Source of the DNA: Bifidobacterium tissieri
Lineage (GTDB): Bacteria; Actinomycetota; Actinomycetes; Actinomycetales; Bifidobacteriaceae
Reading direction: 5' to 3'
DNA length: 64,000 nucleotides
NCBI RefSeq assembly: GCF_002259645.1
Contig: NZ_MWWV01000003.1
Span: forward strand, 186,001-250,000
Of this stretch, positions 25,820 to 35,503 are shown piece by piece (positions within the stretch are counted from its first letter, which is position 1; every line of letters begins with the position of its first letter). Under the pieces are notes generated by a model that was not told the DNA's origin, made no database searches, and worked only from the letters and a program-made list of their open reading frames with translations. Both the position numbers and the translations under genes were made by a program.

Positions 25820-27340
25820 ATGGCAGACAACAAACATATTCCAAGCGTGTATCGGCCGCGCAAGATCACGGTCGCTCGCGCCATCGGCTACGGCATGCCC
25901 GACATGATGGGCGGTGGTGCGTTCACCCTGATCGGTGCGTGGCTGCTGTTCTTCTGGACCACCTACGCGGGACTGACCGCCATCGAGGCGGCGTCGATCC
26001 TTGCGATCGCCCGCGTGGCCGACGCCGTGATCAGTCTGTTTATGGGCGCGATCACCGACAATCTGTACCGCTTCAAGATCGGCAAGAAGTTCGGCCGCCG
26101 CCACTTCTTCCTGCTGATCGGCGCGCCGCTCATGCTGGAGTTCATCCTGATGTGGGTGACCGGCATGAGCTACTGGTACTACCTGATCAGCTACGTACTG
26201 TTCGAGCTCGTGGCTGCGATGGTGCTGATTCCGTGGGAGACGCTGCCCACCGAGATGACCGAGGACTACAACAAGCGCACGATGCTGTCCACCGCGCGTC
26301 TGGTGATCTCCTCCGGAAGCTCGTTCCTGGCCACGTTCCTGCCCGGCCAGCTGTTCAAGATCTTCGGTGAGGACAGCCCGATGTCGTACACGTTCAACGC
26401 GATCGTGTTCGCCGTGATCTACATGGTGTCCGTATTCATCGCCTACAAAACCACGTGGGAGCGTCAGATCACTCCGGAGATGGCCGCCAAGCTCGAGGCG
26501 AAGGCCAAGGAAAGTGCCGGTCGTACGTTCGGCGAGCAGCTCAAGGCATACATCGCCACGGTGAAGCTGCGCACGTTCCGCAAGCATCTGATCGTCTACC
26601 TGTGCACGTTCACCGCCAAGGACACGTTCAACGCCGTGTTCGCCTACTTCGTGGTCTCCGTGCTTGGCCTGTCCGCCGGCGTGTCCAGTGGCGTGCTGTC
26701 ATTGAACATCATCGGCCTGCCGCTGACGATTCTGGTGGGCTATCTGCTGGTCAAGTTCAGCCCGCGTTGGGTGTGGTGCGTCGGCATCGTGGTGGAGCTG
26801 GTCGCGCTGGTCGGATTCTGGGTGCTGTCCGGAGCCGGCATGAACGATCTGACGATGTGGCTGTACGTGGTCGGTCTGGTATACAACATCGGTCTTGGTG
26901 CCGTGATCGCCACTCCGTGGAACGTGTTCCCGATGATTCCGGATCTCGATGAGCTGGTGTCCGGCGAACATCATGAGGGCCTGTATGCGTCCGTGATGAC
27001 GTTCGTGCGCAAGTCCACGGTTGCGGTCGCCACGTTCGTGGTGGGCCTGGTGCTCACCGAAGGCGGCTACGTGGAGGGGCAGATCGAGCAGTCGATCGGC
27101 ACCCAGCACACGATCACCGGCATCCTCGTGTTCGGCACCGGCGCACTGCTGGTTGTCGCCCTGCTCACCGCGGCCACGTTCCGCCTGAACAAGACCACGC
27201 ACACCGTGATCAAGGACGAGCTCAACCGTCTGCGCAACGGCGGCCACAAGGCCGACGCTCCCAAGGAGACCCGAGAGCTCATCGAGAAGCTCACCGGCAC
27301 CAAGTGGGAGCACATCTGGGCCACCAACCCTAACCAGTGA
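25820..27340 (+). CDS. GPH-family sugar:cation symporter (paired with GH31)
   Basis: A 506-residue GPH porter, about 12 hydrophobic segments. The start block ARAIGYGMPDMMGGGAFTLI and the loop KKFGRRHFFLLIG match the porter at 9300 closely, marking an internal duplication. A charged tail with LEKLTGTKWEHIW ends the protein. The following GH31 gene starts 176 bp on, so it presumably imports that enzyme's substrate. Confidence 0.87.
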   Translation: MADNKHIPSVYRPRKITVARAIGYGMPDMMGGGAFTLIGAWLLFFWTTYAGLTAIEAASILAIARVADAVISLFMGAITDNLYRFKIGKKFGRRHFFLLIGAPLMLEFILMWVTGMSYWYYLISYVLFELVAAMVLIPWETLPTEMTEDYNKRTMLSTARLVISSGSSFLATFLPGQLFKIFGEDSPMSYTFNAIVFAVIYMVSVFIAYKTTWERQITPEMAAKLEAKAKESAGRTFGEQLKAYIATVKLRTFRKHLIVYLCTFTAKDTFNAVFAYFVVSVLGLSAGVSSGVLSLNIIGLPLTILVGYLLVKFSPRWVWCVGIVVELVALVGFWVLSGAGMNDLTMWLYVVGLVYNIGLGAVIATPWNVFPMIPDLDELVSGEHHEGLYASVMTFVRKSTVAVATFVVGLVLTEGGYVEGQIEQSIGTQHTITGILVFGTGALLVVALLTAATFRLNKTTHTVIKDELNRLRNGGHKADAPKETRELIEKLTGTKWEHIWATNPNQ

Positions 27341-27422
27341 TCGCGTGTGATCGCGTTGCACGATCATCAATAGCCGATCCGGACAACCGGATAAGTCAAC
27401 CGGCCGGATCAATCAAAGACCA

Positions 27423-27456
27423 CGGGTGCCGTCATTCTCTCTCCTGACGGCATCCG
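27423..27456 (+). promoter_or_regulatory. hairpin in GPH-GH31 gap
   Basis: CGGGTGCCGTCA and TGACGGCATCCG pair over 12 bp with one G-U, loop of 10, no T-run. It lies in the gap between the porter and the second GH31 gene. Confidence 0.65.
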
Positions 27457-27516
27457 CCACCATCCTCGATCCTCATCATCCTGAAATCATCTCATCAACC
27501 AACAAAAGGACCTTCA

Positions 27517-30090
27517 ATGAAGAAGTCAGACAAGATCATCGCTCTCGAATCCAACAACGACTACATCCACATCACCACCGGAGGCAGTCAGCTGCGCGTG
27601 TACCTTGTGGATGACGACACCATACGTTTCCGCTGCACGTTCGATGAGGAGTTCGCCCCCGAACACTCGTACGCGCTGGTCAAGACCGCATGGCCCGACG
27701 AGCTCGATGAACTTTTCGCCGCCGAACGCACCCGTGTCACTCCGATCGTGCCGAACGTCGAGGAGACCGACGACTACTACGTCACCCACACTGCCAAACT
27801 GGAAATCCGCCTGACCAAAGATCCGTTCGGCATCGAAATCTACGACACGGACGGCAATCTGCTGTACAAGGATCTCAAGGAACGCACGTTCATGGAGGAC
27901 TCGCACGGCCGTCGCTACCACTATTCGGTGATCAACGCCGGCGATCATTTCTACGGCTTTGGCGAGAAGACCGGTAAGCTCAACAAGCGACTGCAGTATC
28001 TGCGCATGCACAACACCGATACGTGCGGTCACGACGCCGAACTGTCCGATCCGCTGTACAAGCACATCCCGTTCTACGTGCGGTTCAACGACCACACGCG
28101 CAAGGCGATCGGCGTGTTCTACAACAATCCGTTCGACTCCGCGTTCGATCTGGGCCGCGAGTGGAGCGGCTACTGGGACAAGTATTCGTTCTACTGCACC
28201 GACGGCGGTGACGTCGACATGTTCTTCATCAACGGCCCGACCATTCCCGAAGTGGTGGAGCGCTACACCGACCTGACCGGCAAGACCGCACTGCCGCCGC
28301 TGGGCAATACCGGCTATACGCACACCACCATGTTCTATACGGAACTCGAGAAGGACGTGGATCAGGCGATCCTCGAATTCGTGGACCGGTGCAAGGCCAA
28401 TGACATTCCGTTCGACATGTTCGGCATGGCATCCGGTTACACGTGCATGCCGAACGGCAAGCGATACCAGTTCCATTGGAACAGTGCGAAGTTCCCCGAT
28501 CCCGCCGCATTCATGGCGGAGATGAAGAAGCGCGGCGTGGCCGTGACCCCGAATGTCAAGCCCGGCATCCTCACCACGCACCCCGACTATGACGAGTTCG
28601 CCAAAGCCGGCGCATTCATCAAGGACGAGACGGGGAAGAAACCGGAGAACGAACGCTACTGGGGTGGCTTTGCGGCCTTCCCCGACTTCACCAGCAAGGC
28701 CGGTCGCGAGGTGTGGGAGCGGCACATGACCGAGGCGTTGTTGGACAACGGCATCGAAGGCATCTGGGATGACAACTGCGAGTTCGACATCCAGAACGCC
28801 GATGCGATGGTCGACGGCGACGGCCGTCCCGTCACAGTGGAGGGCATGAAGCCGGTGCTTGGCAACATGATGGCCTATACGTCCAACCACGCGCTCACCC
28901 AGGCTCGTCCGAACACCCGCCCGTTCATCATCAGCCGCACCGGCTTCGCAGGCATCCAGCGATATGCGCAGACGTGGGCCGGCGACAACTACACCTGCTG
29001 GAAGACCCTGAAATACAACATCCCCACCATTCTCAACATGGGTCTGTCTGGTGCTGCCAATCACGGCTGCGACATCGGCGGCTGGTTTGGTCCCGCTCCC
29101 GAACCCGAATTGCTGGTCCGCTGGTTCCAGGAGGGCGTGTTCATGCCCCGGTTCATGACGAACTCGTCGAACACCGACAATTCCGTCACCGAGCCGTTCA
29201 TGTACCCGAACTACACGCCGTACATCTCACGCGCTGTCAAACTGCGGTATGCGCTCGCACCCACCATGTATTCGCTGCTGCGTGAGGCATCGGTCAAAGG
29301 CAGCCCGGTCATGCGCCCGCTCGTCTATGAGTTCCCCGACGATCCGAACTGCTGGGACGAGAGCTTCGAGTTCATGTTCGGTCCGAACATTCTCGTGGCC
29401 AACGTGACCGATCCGGGCGTCACCGAAAAGAGCGTGTACCTGCCGGCCGGTACCGACTGGTACGATTTCCGCACCAAGCGCCGCTACGAGGGCGGTCAGA
29501 CGATCAACGTGCCCGTCGACCTCGACACAATCCCCATGTTCCTGCGCGCCGGCTCGATCGTGCCGATGACCGATGGCGTGACCAACCTGCATACACAGAC
29601 CATCGATCATGTCACGCTGCTGGTCGAGCCGAGCGTGGCTGGATCGTTCACAATGTACGAGGATGACGGCGAGACCAACGAGTACAAGAACGGCCGGTAT
29701 CTGGCCACCACGTTCTCGATCACACCGGGCGCGGCCGCCAACCTGTACAGCACCGATGGTGAGAGCAACGCCGGAACGTTCCCCGCCAGCGATGAGAGCC
29801 ATGAGGTCACGGTGATCCGTGCCACTTGCGAGGGTACGTACGACAGCCGCGTCGAGCGGGTGGAGATGGACGTGTTCACGCATAACGTGCAGCCGTTTAC
29901 CGTATCGATGGCCGATCAGTCGGGCGAACGTCTCATCGAGAAGTTCTTCGATCCGGTCAAGTGGGAGGCTGCCGATGAAGGTTGGCTGTACGACATGGAA
30001 TCCCGCACCACGCGCGTGAAGTATGCGAACCCGTCCGGTGACTACGAGATCCGCGTCAGCTATGCGATCAACGATCTGGTGAAGATGTAG
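27517..30090 (+). CDS. GH31 family alpha-glycosidase (copy 2)
   Basis: An 857-residue GH31 protein paralogous along its whole length to the one at 12050. Its nucleophile Asp lies in EGIWDDNCEFD and its acid/base Asp in TWAGDNYTCW. Both motifs differ from copy 1 (WNDNNEY and CGDNGTS), so the two probably prefer different substrates or linkages. A short insert near residues 740-765 lengthens the C-terminal beta domain. It is cytosolic (no signal). AAAGGACC precedes the ATG. It is the second gene of the porter-GH31 unit and converges on a LacI gene. Confidence 0.88.
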   Translation: MKKSDKIIALESNNDYIHITTGGSQLRVYLVDDDTIRFRCTFDEEFAPEHSYALVKTAWPDELDELFAAERTRVTPIVPNVEETDDYYVTHTAKLEIRLTKDPFGIEIYDTDGNLLYKDLKERTFMEDSHGRRYHYSVINAGDHFYGFGEKTGKLNKRLQYLRMHNTDTCGHDAELSDPLYKHIPFYVRFNDHTRKAIGVFYNNPFDSAFDLGREWSGYWDKYSFYCTDGGDVDMFFINGPTIPEVVERYTDLTGKTALPPLGNTGYTHTTMFYTELEKDVDQAILEFVDRCKANDIPFDMFGMASGYTCMPNGKRYQFHWNSAKFPDPAAFMAEMKKRGVAVTPNVKPGILTTHPDYDEFAKAGAFIKDETGKKPENERYWGGFAAFPDFTSKAGREVWERHMTEALLDNGIEGIWDDNCEFDIQNADAMVDGDGRPVTVEGMKPVLGNMMAYTSNHALTQARPNTRPFIISRTGFAGIQRYAQTWAGDNYTCWKTLKYNIPTILNMGLSGAANHGCDIGGWFGPAPEPELLVRWFQEGVFMPRFMTNSSNTDNSVTEPFMYPNYTPYISRAVKLRYALAPTMYSLLREASVKGSPVMRPLVYEFPDDPNCWDESFEFMFGPNILVANVTDPGVTEKSVYLPAGTDWYDFRTKRRYEGGQTINVPVDLDTIPMFLRAGSIVPMTDGVTNLHTQTIDHVTLLVEPSVAGSFTMYEDDGETNEYKNGRYLATTFSITPGAAANLYSTDGESNAGTFPASDESHEVTVIRATCEGTYDSRVERVEMDVFTHNVQPFTVSMADQSGERLIEKFFDPVKWEAADEGWLYDMESRTTRVKYANPSGDYEIRVSYAINDLVKM

Positions 30091-30112
30091 GAACTGGCTT
30101 CCGGCAGATCGA

Positions 30113-30155
30113 TGAACGCCCGGCGAACGTGATGTTCGTTGGGCGTTCGCCTTTG
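30113..30155. terminator. bidirectional terminator
   Basis: GAACGCCC and GGGCGTTC plus inner pairing GCGAAC / GTTCGT form a long hairpin between the convergent GH31 and LacI genes. Confidence 0.65.
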
Positions 30156-30169
30156 TCGGTGCGCGGCAA

Positions 30170-31309
30170 TCACCCGATTCCGGCGGCGATGAGGGGGTTG
30201 ATGGCGGCGATGCTGTCCCGTTGCACGAACGATGATTCGAAATGCAGCGGCACGGCATTTCCGCCATCGCCGCCATTGTCGTTGCGGCTGGCACCGCCGT
30301 TTCCAATACCGCCGTTTCCTCCTCCATGCGTACCAGCCGGCGAGATATGCAGCAGCCTATCGATCACGATTTTCGCGGCCGCGTGCCCCATGTCCCGTCG
30401 CGGGAACGAGATCGTACTCAACGCCGGTGTGATGGCGCGACCCATGGGAATGTCATCGATGCCCATCACCGATATCTGCTGCGGTACGCCGACGCCATGC
30501 GATTCGAGGAATCGAATGAATTCCACGGCGATGGCGTCGTTGAATGCGATCACGGCCGTGGTCGGTCGTTCCATGAACGCCGCGAACGCCGCGGCCGCAT
30601 TGCCCTCCAGCGGGTAGGCGCACGGCAGGAGACGGCAGGTCAGTCCCAGACGCTGGCAGGTGGTGAGAATGGTGTTGCGTCGCACGCCGTTCTGCCAGGA
30701 ATTGTCCGGTCCGCACAGATACGAGATCGACCGATGCCCAAGTTTGGCGAACACGCCGATGGCCGTGCGCAGGCTCGGCGCGCAGTCGAAGGTCACGCTT
30801 GTCACGCCCGACACCACGCGGTTGAGCACCACCACCGGTTTGATCTGCGCGAGTTTGCGGATGGCGGTGTCGGGCATGCGTGTGGAGTCGAGGATCACGC
30901 CGTCCACATGGTTGAGACTGCGTTTGATGATGGCGAGCTCGGCCGACGGATCCTCCTCAGTGTCGTTGACCATGAGCCCGTAGTTCTTTTCCATGCAGTA
31001 CTGTTGCACGCCGCGCGCGTATTGCGCGGAGATAGGATTCTCCAGGTCGGTGACCACGATCGAGATGAGTCCCCGCAGTTCGTCGTCCTCGCGACTGCGA
31101 TGCGTGATCGTTTCGGTGCGGTAGCCGAGTCGTTCCGCGGCGTCGTGCACGCGGCGCAACGTGGCGGCGCTGACCTTGCCGGGGCGGGAGAATGCGCGCG
31201 ACACCGTGGCGATGGACACGCCGGCCGCCTGCGCCACGTCCCAGATCGTCGTCTGCCCCGGTTTCGCGCGGCTCAGTCGATTGCCGCTCGTATCAGCCAC
31301 GTCAGTCAT
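30170..31309 (-). CDS. LacI-family regulator (paralog C)
   Basis: A 379-residue repressor with head TTIWDVAQAAGVSIATVSRA and effector domain containing LISIVVTDLENPISAQYA, VDGVILDSTRMPD and SVMGIDDIP. A Gly/Asn-rich insertion of about 25 residues near residues 325-350 separates LLHIS from the C-terminal FESSFVQRDS; paralog A has only a few residues there. The start MTDVAD was chosen because GAGGAG lies about 11 bases upstream and the head begins soon after. It is 25 bp downstream of the next LacI gene on the same strand, so the two repressors are probably co-transcribed. Confidence 0.86.
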   Translation of the reverse strand: MTDVADTSGNRLSRAKPGQTTIWDVAQAAGVSIATVSRAFSRPGKVSAATLRRVHDAAERLGYRTETITHRSREDDELRGLISIVVTDLENPISAQYARGVQQYCMEKNYGLMVNDTEEDPSAELAIIKRSLNHVDGVILDSTRMPDTAIRKLAQIKPVVVLNRVVSGVTSVTFDCAPSLRTAIGVFAKLGHRSISYLCGPDNSWQNGVRRNTILTTCQRLGLTCRLLPCAYPLEGNAAAAFAAFMERPTTAVIAFNDAIAVEFIRFLESHGVGVPQQISVMGIDDIPMGRAITPALSTISFPRRDMGHAAAKIVIDRLLHISPAGTHGGGNGGIGNGGASRNDNGGDGGNAVPLHFESSFVQRDSIAAINPLIAAGIG

Positions 31310-31334
31310 GCCATTCCATTCTCCTCGGATCCCC

Positions 31335-32372
31335 TCAGTCCGCCGTCGATTCCACCGCCGCGATCGGCCGTTCCGGCGCGGGCCCCACGCTGGCGCGCTC
31401 GATGAACGTCGAGTATCGCACCACCGGCGTGGTACTGCCGTCGGACGTGTGCAGGATCTTGGCGATGAGCTTGTTCGACGCATCGGCGCCCATCTCCTCA
31501 CGTGGGATGTGCACGGACGCCAATGATGGGTTGCTGCGCGCCGCCTCCGGAGTGTCGTCGATGCCGATCACCGACACCTGTTCGGGCACCCGCACGCCGT
31601 TCGCCTGCAGTCGTTCCATGAATTCCAATGCGAAGATGTCGTTGAACAGCACCACGGCGGTGGTGGGGTTGCGCATGAATTCCACGAACGGCTCATCCAT
31701 GAGCGGTCCGCCGACGTAGGTCGCCAGATTCGGTCCGGCGATTCGCCGCAGTTTGATCTGCTCCTGCTGACACGCCACGAGCATCGCCTGCCATCGCAGC
31801 CCGTTCTGCCAGGAGTTTTCAGGGCCGGTGATATACGTGATCGACTGATGGCCGAGCGCCTTGAGTCGTCGTACGATCCGACTGAGTGCAGGCCGGTCGT
31901 CGCTGATCACGGACTGCACGCCGTTGATCAGACGGTTGACCACCACGGTCGGACGCATCTGCGCGGCCTTGCGCACGGTGGAGTCGGACAGTCTCGACGA
32001 TGTGAGGATCAGTCCATCCACTTGCGATGTCATACGCACGATCGTGCTGCGTTCCAGATCTCGGTTCTCCTCGGTGATGGCGGTGAGCAAAATGAAATTG
32101 CGGTGGATGCACGGCTTCTGCATGCCGGTCACAAAGTCGGCGAACACGGAATATTTGAGATCGCTCGTCGTGGTGAGGATCATACCGCGCAGCACATCGT
32201 CCTGCTGCGGTTCCAGATTCTTGGTGCGGTACCCCAGTCGTTCCGCCACCTCCCGCACTTTGGTAGCGGTTTCCAGATTCACACGACCGGGCCTCGACAG
32301 CGCTCGGGAGACCGTGGTGGGGGAGACTCCCGCTTCCCTTGCCACATCGCGGATGGTGATTTTTTCGCTCAT
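31335..32372 (-). CDS. LacI-family regulator (paralog D)
   Basis: A 345-residue repressor with head ITIRDVAREAGVSPTTVSRA, hinge GYRTKNLEPQQDDVL and effector domain with VDGLILTSSRLSD and VSVIGIDDTPEAA. It has normal family length without insertions. It is transcribed away from the GH2 gene at 32764 across a 391-bp region. With paralog C it forms a two-repressor operon, suggesting that the flanking porter-hydrolase units each have their own regulator. Confidence 0.88.
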   Translation of the reverse strand: MSEKITIRDVAREAGVSPTTVSRALSRPGRVNLETATKVREVAERLGYRTKNLEPQQDDVLRGMILTTTSDLKYSVFADFVTGMQKPCIHRNFILLTAITEENRDLERSTIVRMTSQVDGLILTSSRLSDSTVRKAAQMRPTVVVNRLINGVQSVISDDRPALSRIVRRLKALGHQSITYITGPENSWQNGLRWQAMLVACQQEQIKLRRIAGPNLATYVGGPLMDEPFVEFMRNPTTAVVLFNDIFALEFMERLQANGVRVPEQVSVIGIDDTPEAARSNPSLASVHIPREEMGADASNKLIAKILHTSDGSTTPVVRYSTFIERASVGPAPERPIAAVESTAD

Positions 32373-32763
32373 CGATTTGCTCCTATGCTGTTTGGGCCGT
32401 GCACGCCTTCCTCGGTCTGCGCGACTGCATATTCATGCTAACCGTTGCATAGGCATCATTCCAGTATTTTCCGATGAACAGTTAGTGATCGGTAAGTTCT
32501 CCGCGTGTTGGACATTGGCCGATATTCAACGAATACGGGGGTGCTGTCGGGTTGCGGACGGGGGTGTTGCCTGACGTCCTGTGGAAAACTATGGAAAGAA
32601 AATTCGTCATCGTTTTTCTCGCATACAGTAAGAATCACAGGAACGGAACCGACAACGAGGTACCGGTACCGCTCCTTTCACCTCGACAACCCCTGACCAC
32701 ATTCGCAACTCGACCATGCCGACATCGATCGTCGGCGATACCACAGGACAAAAGGACGGTACC
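32373..32763 (+). promoter_or_regulatory. divergent control region of LacI-D and GH2
   Basis: This 391-bp gene-free stretch holds a GGAAA direct repeat at 32582-32598 (TGGAAAACTATGGAAAG) and a perfect 12-bp palindrome, GGTACCGGTACC, at 32659-32670. The palindrome's core TACCGGT is the same as in the three operator copies at 2690-2755. The ribosome site AAAAGGA precedes the GH2 start. No small gene is evident. Confidence 0.45.
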
Positions 32764-35067
32764 ATGCGTTTTTCCGAAACCCTTCATGATGGCTGGCTCT
32801 TCACCAAGGAGGCCGTCGACGGTGTACCCGCCTACGCTCCGGGACCCGAATGGGAGGCCGTCGAGGTTCCCCACACCTGGAACGCGTTCGACGGACAGGA
32901 CGGCGGATCCGACTACTACCGCGGCGCATGCTGGTATGTGCGTCAGCTGACCCTCAAGCCCCACGCCCCCGAAACCCGCGTCTACCTTGAGTTCCAGGGC
33001 GCGGCCAACGTGGCTGAAGTGTACGTCAACGGCTGCAAGATCACCGAGCATGTGGGCGGCTACTCCACGTTCCGCGCCGACATCACCACCGCGCTCATGC
33101 CGGGTGAGAACGTGCTCGCCGTGAAGGTGAGCAACGAGGAGCGCACCGACGTCTACCCGCAGATGGCCGACTTCACGTTCTACGGCGGTCTGTACCGTCC
33201 GGTTGAGGTGCTGTACGTCAGCCCGACCCACTTCGAACTCGACTACCACGGTGGCGAAGGCGTGACCGTTTCGTCCACGATCGACGACGGAACCGCAGTG
33301 CTCGACGCCCGCGCATGGGTGACCGAACCCGCCGAAGGCGATGTGGTCAACTTCCAGATCTTCGACGACGACGGCAACGAGGTCGCGTCCGCCGCGGTTC
33401 CGGCCGATCTTGGCGACGGCAACGTGCGCACCGAGATCGTCATTCCCGACGCCCACCTGTGGCAGGGCGTGGAGGACCCGTACCTGTACGACGTCGTCGC
33501 CACGATCATCCGTCACAACGAAGTACTCGACGAGGTTTCGTTCCTGCACGGCGTGCGCGAATTCCGCTTCGACCCGCAGGAAGGCTTCTTCCTCAACGGC
33601 AAGCTCACCCCGCTGCGTGGCGTCTCCCGCCACCAGGACCGTCTCGGCAAGGGCAACGCCCTGAGTCTCGAGGACCATGTCGAGGACGCCTACCTGATCA
33701 AGGAGCTCGGTGCCAACACCATCCGTCTGGCCCACTACCAGCAGTCCCGCGACTTCTACGATCTGTGCGATCAGCTCGGATTCGTGATCTGGGCCGAAAT
33801 CCCGTTCATCTCCAGGATGAGCGACGATCCGGCCGCACATCAGGACTGCCTGAGCCAGATGACCGAACTCGTGATCCAGAACTTCAACCACGCATCCATC
33901 CTCATGTGGGGCATCTCCAACGAGATCCTCATCGGCGGCGACAGCCCGAAGCTGGTTGAGAACCTCAAGGAGATCAACGATCTGGCGCATTCGCTCGACC
34001 CCACCCGCGTCACCACCATGGCACAGGTGTCGAGCACCCCGAAGGATTCCGAGCACAACCAGATCACCGACATCCTCAGCTACAACCACTACTTCGGCTG
34101 GTACGGCGGCCACTTCGAGGACAACGAGGCATGGCTTGACGACTTCCACGCCATGCACCCGGACCGCTCCTTCGGCCTGTCCGAATACGGCTGCGAAGGC
34201 ATCATCAGCTACCACACCGACGACCCGCAGTGCGGCGACTACTCCGAGGAATACCAAGCGCTCTACCACGAGCACATGGCCCGCATCATCGACGAACGTC
34301 CGTGGCTGTGGGGCACCCACGTGTGGAACATGTTCGACTTCGGCTGCGACGCCCGCAAGGAGGGTGGCGTCGAAGGCCGCAACAACAAGGGTCTGGTGAC
34401 CATCGACCGCAAGATCAAGAAGGACTCCTTCTTCATCTACCAGGCCTACTGGTCGGCCGAACCGATGGTGCACATCTGCTCCAAGCGCTACGCCCGCCGC
34501 GCCGCCGACACGATCGACGTGAAGGTGTACTCCAACCAGGACGAGGTGGCGCTCGCCGTCGATGGCAAGCCGTTCGCCACGATGGCGGCCTCCGCGCAAA
34601 GCGACCCGCACATCTTCATCTTCAAGGACGTGCCGCTGGCCGATGGCTACACGCATGTGACCGTGCGGGCCGGCATCGCCGAGGACTCCGCCACCTGGCA
34701 GAAGGTCGCCGAGCCGTACGAGCCGTACAAGTTCGTCGATCCCGAGGGCGGCAACATCGTGATGAACTGGTTCGATGACGTCTCCGCCGACGACGGCCTG
34801 CCGGTCGACGCACCGTACGACGAGGCCTACTACTCGGTGCACGACACCGTCAGCGCGATCCTCGACAACCCCGAGGCGTCCGCCACGGTGACCAACGCCG
34901 CGTCCAGCCTCGCGAACATGAGGATCAAGGCCAGCATGCTCGGCGTGCTCGGCAACAAGAGCCTCGTCGAGATGTTCGACCAGCTGCGCAACATGTCCGG
35001 CGGTGCCTCGGACATCCCGCAGAAGCTCGCCTACTTGAACAAGCAGCTTCAGCAGATCAAGAAGTAG
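32764..35067 (+). CDS. GH2 family hydrolase, beta-galactosidase-like
   Basis: A 767-residue GH2 enzyme: sugar-binding domain (residues 1-180), immunoglobulin-like domain, TIM barrel (about 280-560) and C-terminal region. The acid/base Glu is in MWGISNEIL and the nucleophile Glu in GLSEYGCEG. The block RNNKGLVTIDRK is typical of GH2 beta-galactosidases. The last 90 residues are helical and end in a Gln/Lys-rich stretch, unlike the shorter relatives. No signal peptide is seen. It stands alone between two control regions. It may remove beta-galactose from oligosaccharides after or before glucuronate release; a glucuronidase activity cannot be ruled out. Confidence 0.8.
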   Translation: MRFSETLHDGWLFTKEAVDGVPAYAPGPEWEAVEVPHTWNAFDGQDGGSDYYRGACWYVRQLTLKPHAPETRVYLEFQGAANVAEVYVNGCKITEHVGGYSTFRADITTALMPGENVLAVKVSNEERTDVYPQMADFTFYGGLYRPVEVLYVSPTHFELDYHGGEGVTVSSTIDDGTAVLDARAWVTEPAEGDVVNFQIFDDDGNEVASAAVPADLGDGNVRTEIVIPDAHLWQGVEDPYLYDVVATIIRHNEVLDEVSFLHGVREFRFDPQEGFFLNGKLTPLRGVSRHQDRLGKGNALSLEDHVEDAYLIKELGANTIRLAHYQQSRDFYDLCDQLGFVIWAEIPFISRMSDDPAAHQDCLSQMTELVIQNFNHASILMWGISNEILIGGDSPKLVENLKEINDLAHSLDPTRVTTMAQVSSTPKDSEHNQITDILSYNHYFGWYGGHFEDNEAWLDDFHAMHPDRSFGLSEYGCEGIISYHTDDPQCGDYSEEYQALYHEHMARIIDERPWLWGTHVWNMFDFGCDARKEGGVEGRNNKGLVTIDRKIKKDSFFIYQAYWSAEPMVHICSKRYARRAADTIDVKVYSNQDEVALAVDGKPFATMAASAQSDPHIFIFKDVPLADGYTHVTVRAGIAEDSATWQKVAEPYEPYKFVDPEGGNIVMNWFDDVSADDGLPVDAPYDEAYYSVHDTVSAILDNPEASATVTNAASSLANMRIKASMLGVLGNKSLVEMFDQLRNMSGGASDIPQKLAYLNKQLQQIKK

Positions 35068-35131
35068 CGGGCAGCGGCGCGTAGCTGCTTCAGATCAACA
35101 CGTATCGCCTTGCGCGATGCCTGCTATATCC

Positions 35132-35173
35132 CGCCCCGGGCGCGTTCCCTTCTCCGCGCCCGGGGCGTTTTTT
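35132..35173 (+). terminator. intrinsic terminator of GH2
   Basis: CGCCCCGGGCGCG and CGCGCCCGGGGCG form a perfect 13-bp GC stem followed by TTTTTT. Confidence 0.93.
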
Positions 35174-35250
35174 CGTTGTTCGACACTCCCGGGCAACTCC
35201 TCGAAAACCCTTGTGGCACAAGGTGTTTCGGCGAATAATGGCCGCCGTCG

Positions 35251-35337
35251 CGGAAACTCGTGGAAACATTTCCGGCGTTATGGTTCTCCAATTAAAGTGG
35301 AAATCACGCAGTGAGGAACATCACATTTAATCACTGC
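35251..35337 (+). promoter_or_regulatory. GPH-uidA control region
   Basis: CGGAAACTCGTGGAAACAT at 35251-35269 is another GGAAA direct repeat. AGTGA-N6-TCACA at 35310-35325 resembles the TGTGA-type sites upstream of GH31. GCAGTGA...TCACTGC (35308-35337) is an inverted repeat around it. All lie 165-255 bp before the porter start; the rest of the 436-bp gap shows only the GH2 terminator. Confidence 0.4.
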
Positions 35338-35503
35338 ATATGAAAGAACATCGACAATCGCAAACGTCACGCACAAACAGGGCCGTGCGTGTCTGACTAT
35401 CGCTTTGAAACCTGGCAAGTGAAAAAGCATGTCCGCACGAGGATGCGCGGACTCATGGTCTCCGAAATCTGGTCCTGTCATGCCCAAGGGAGGGAATGAA
35501 GCA

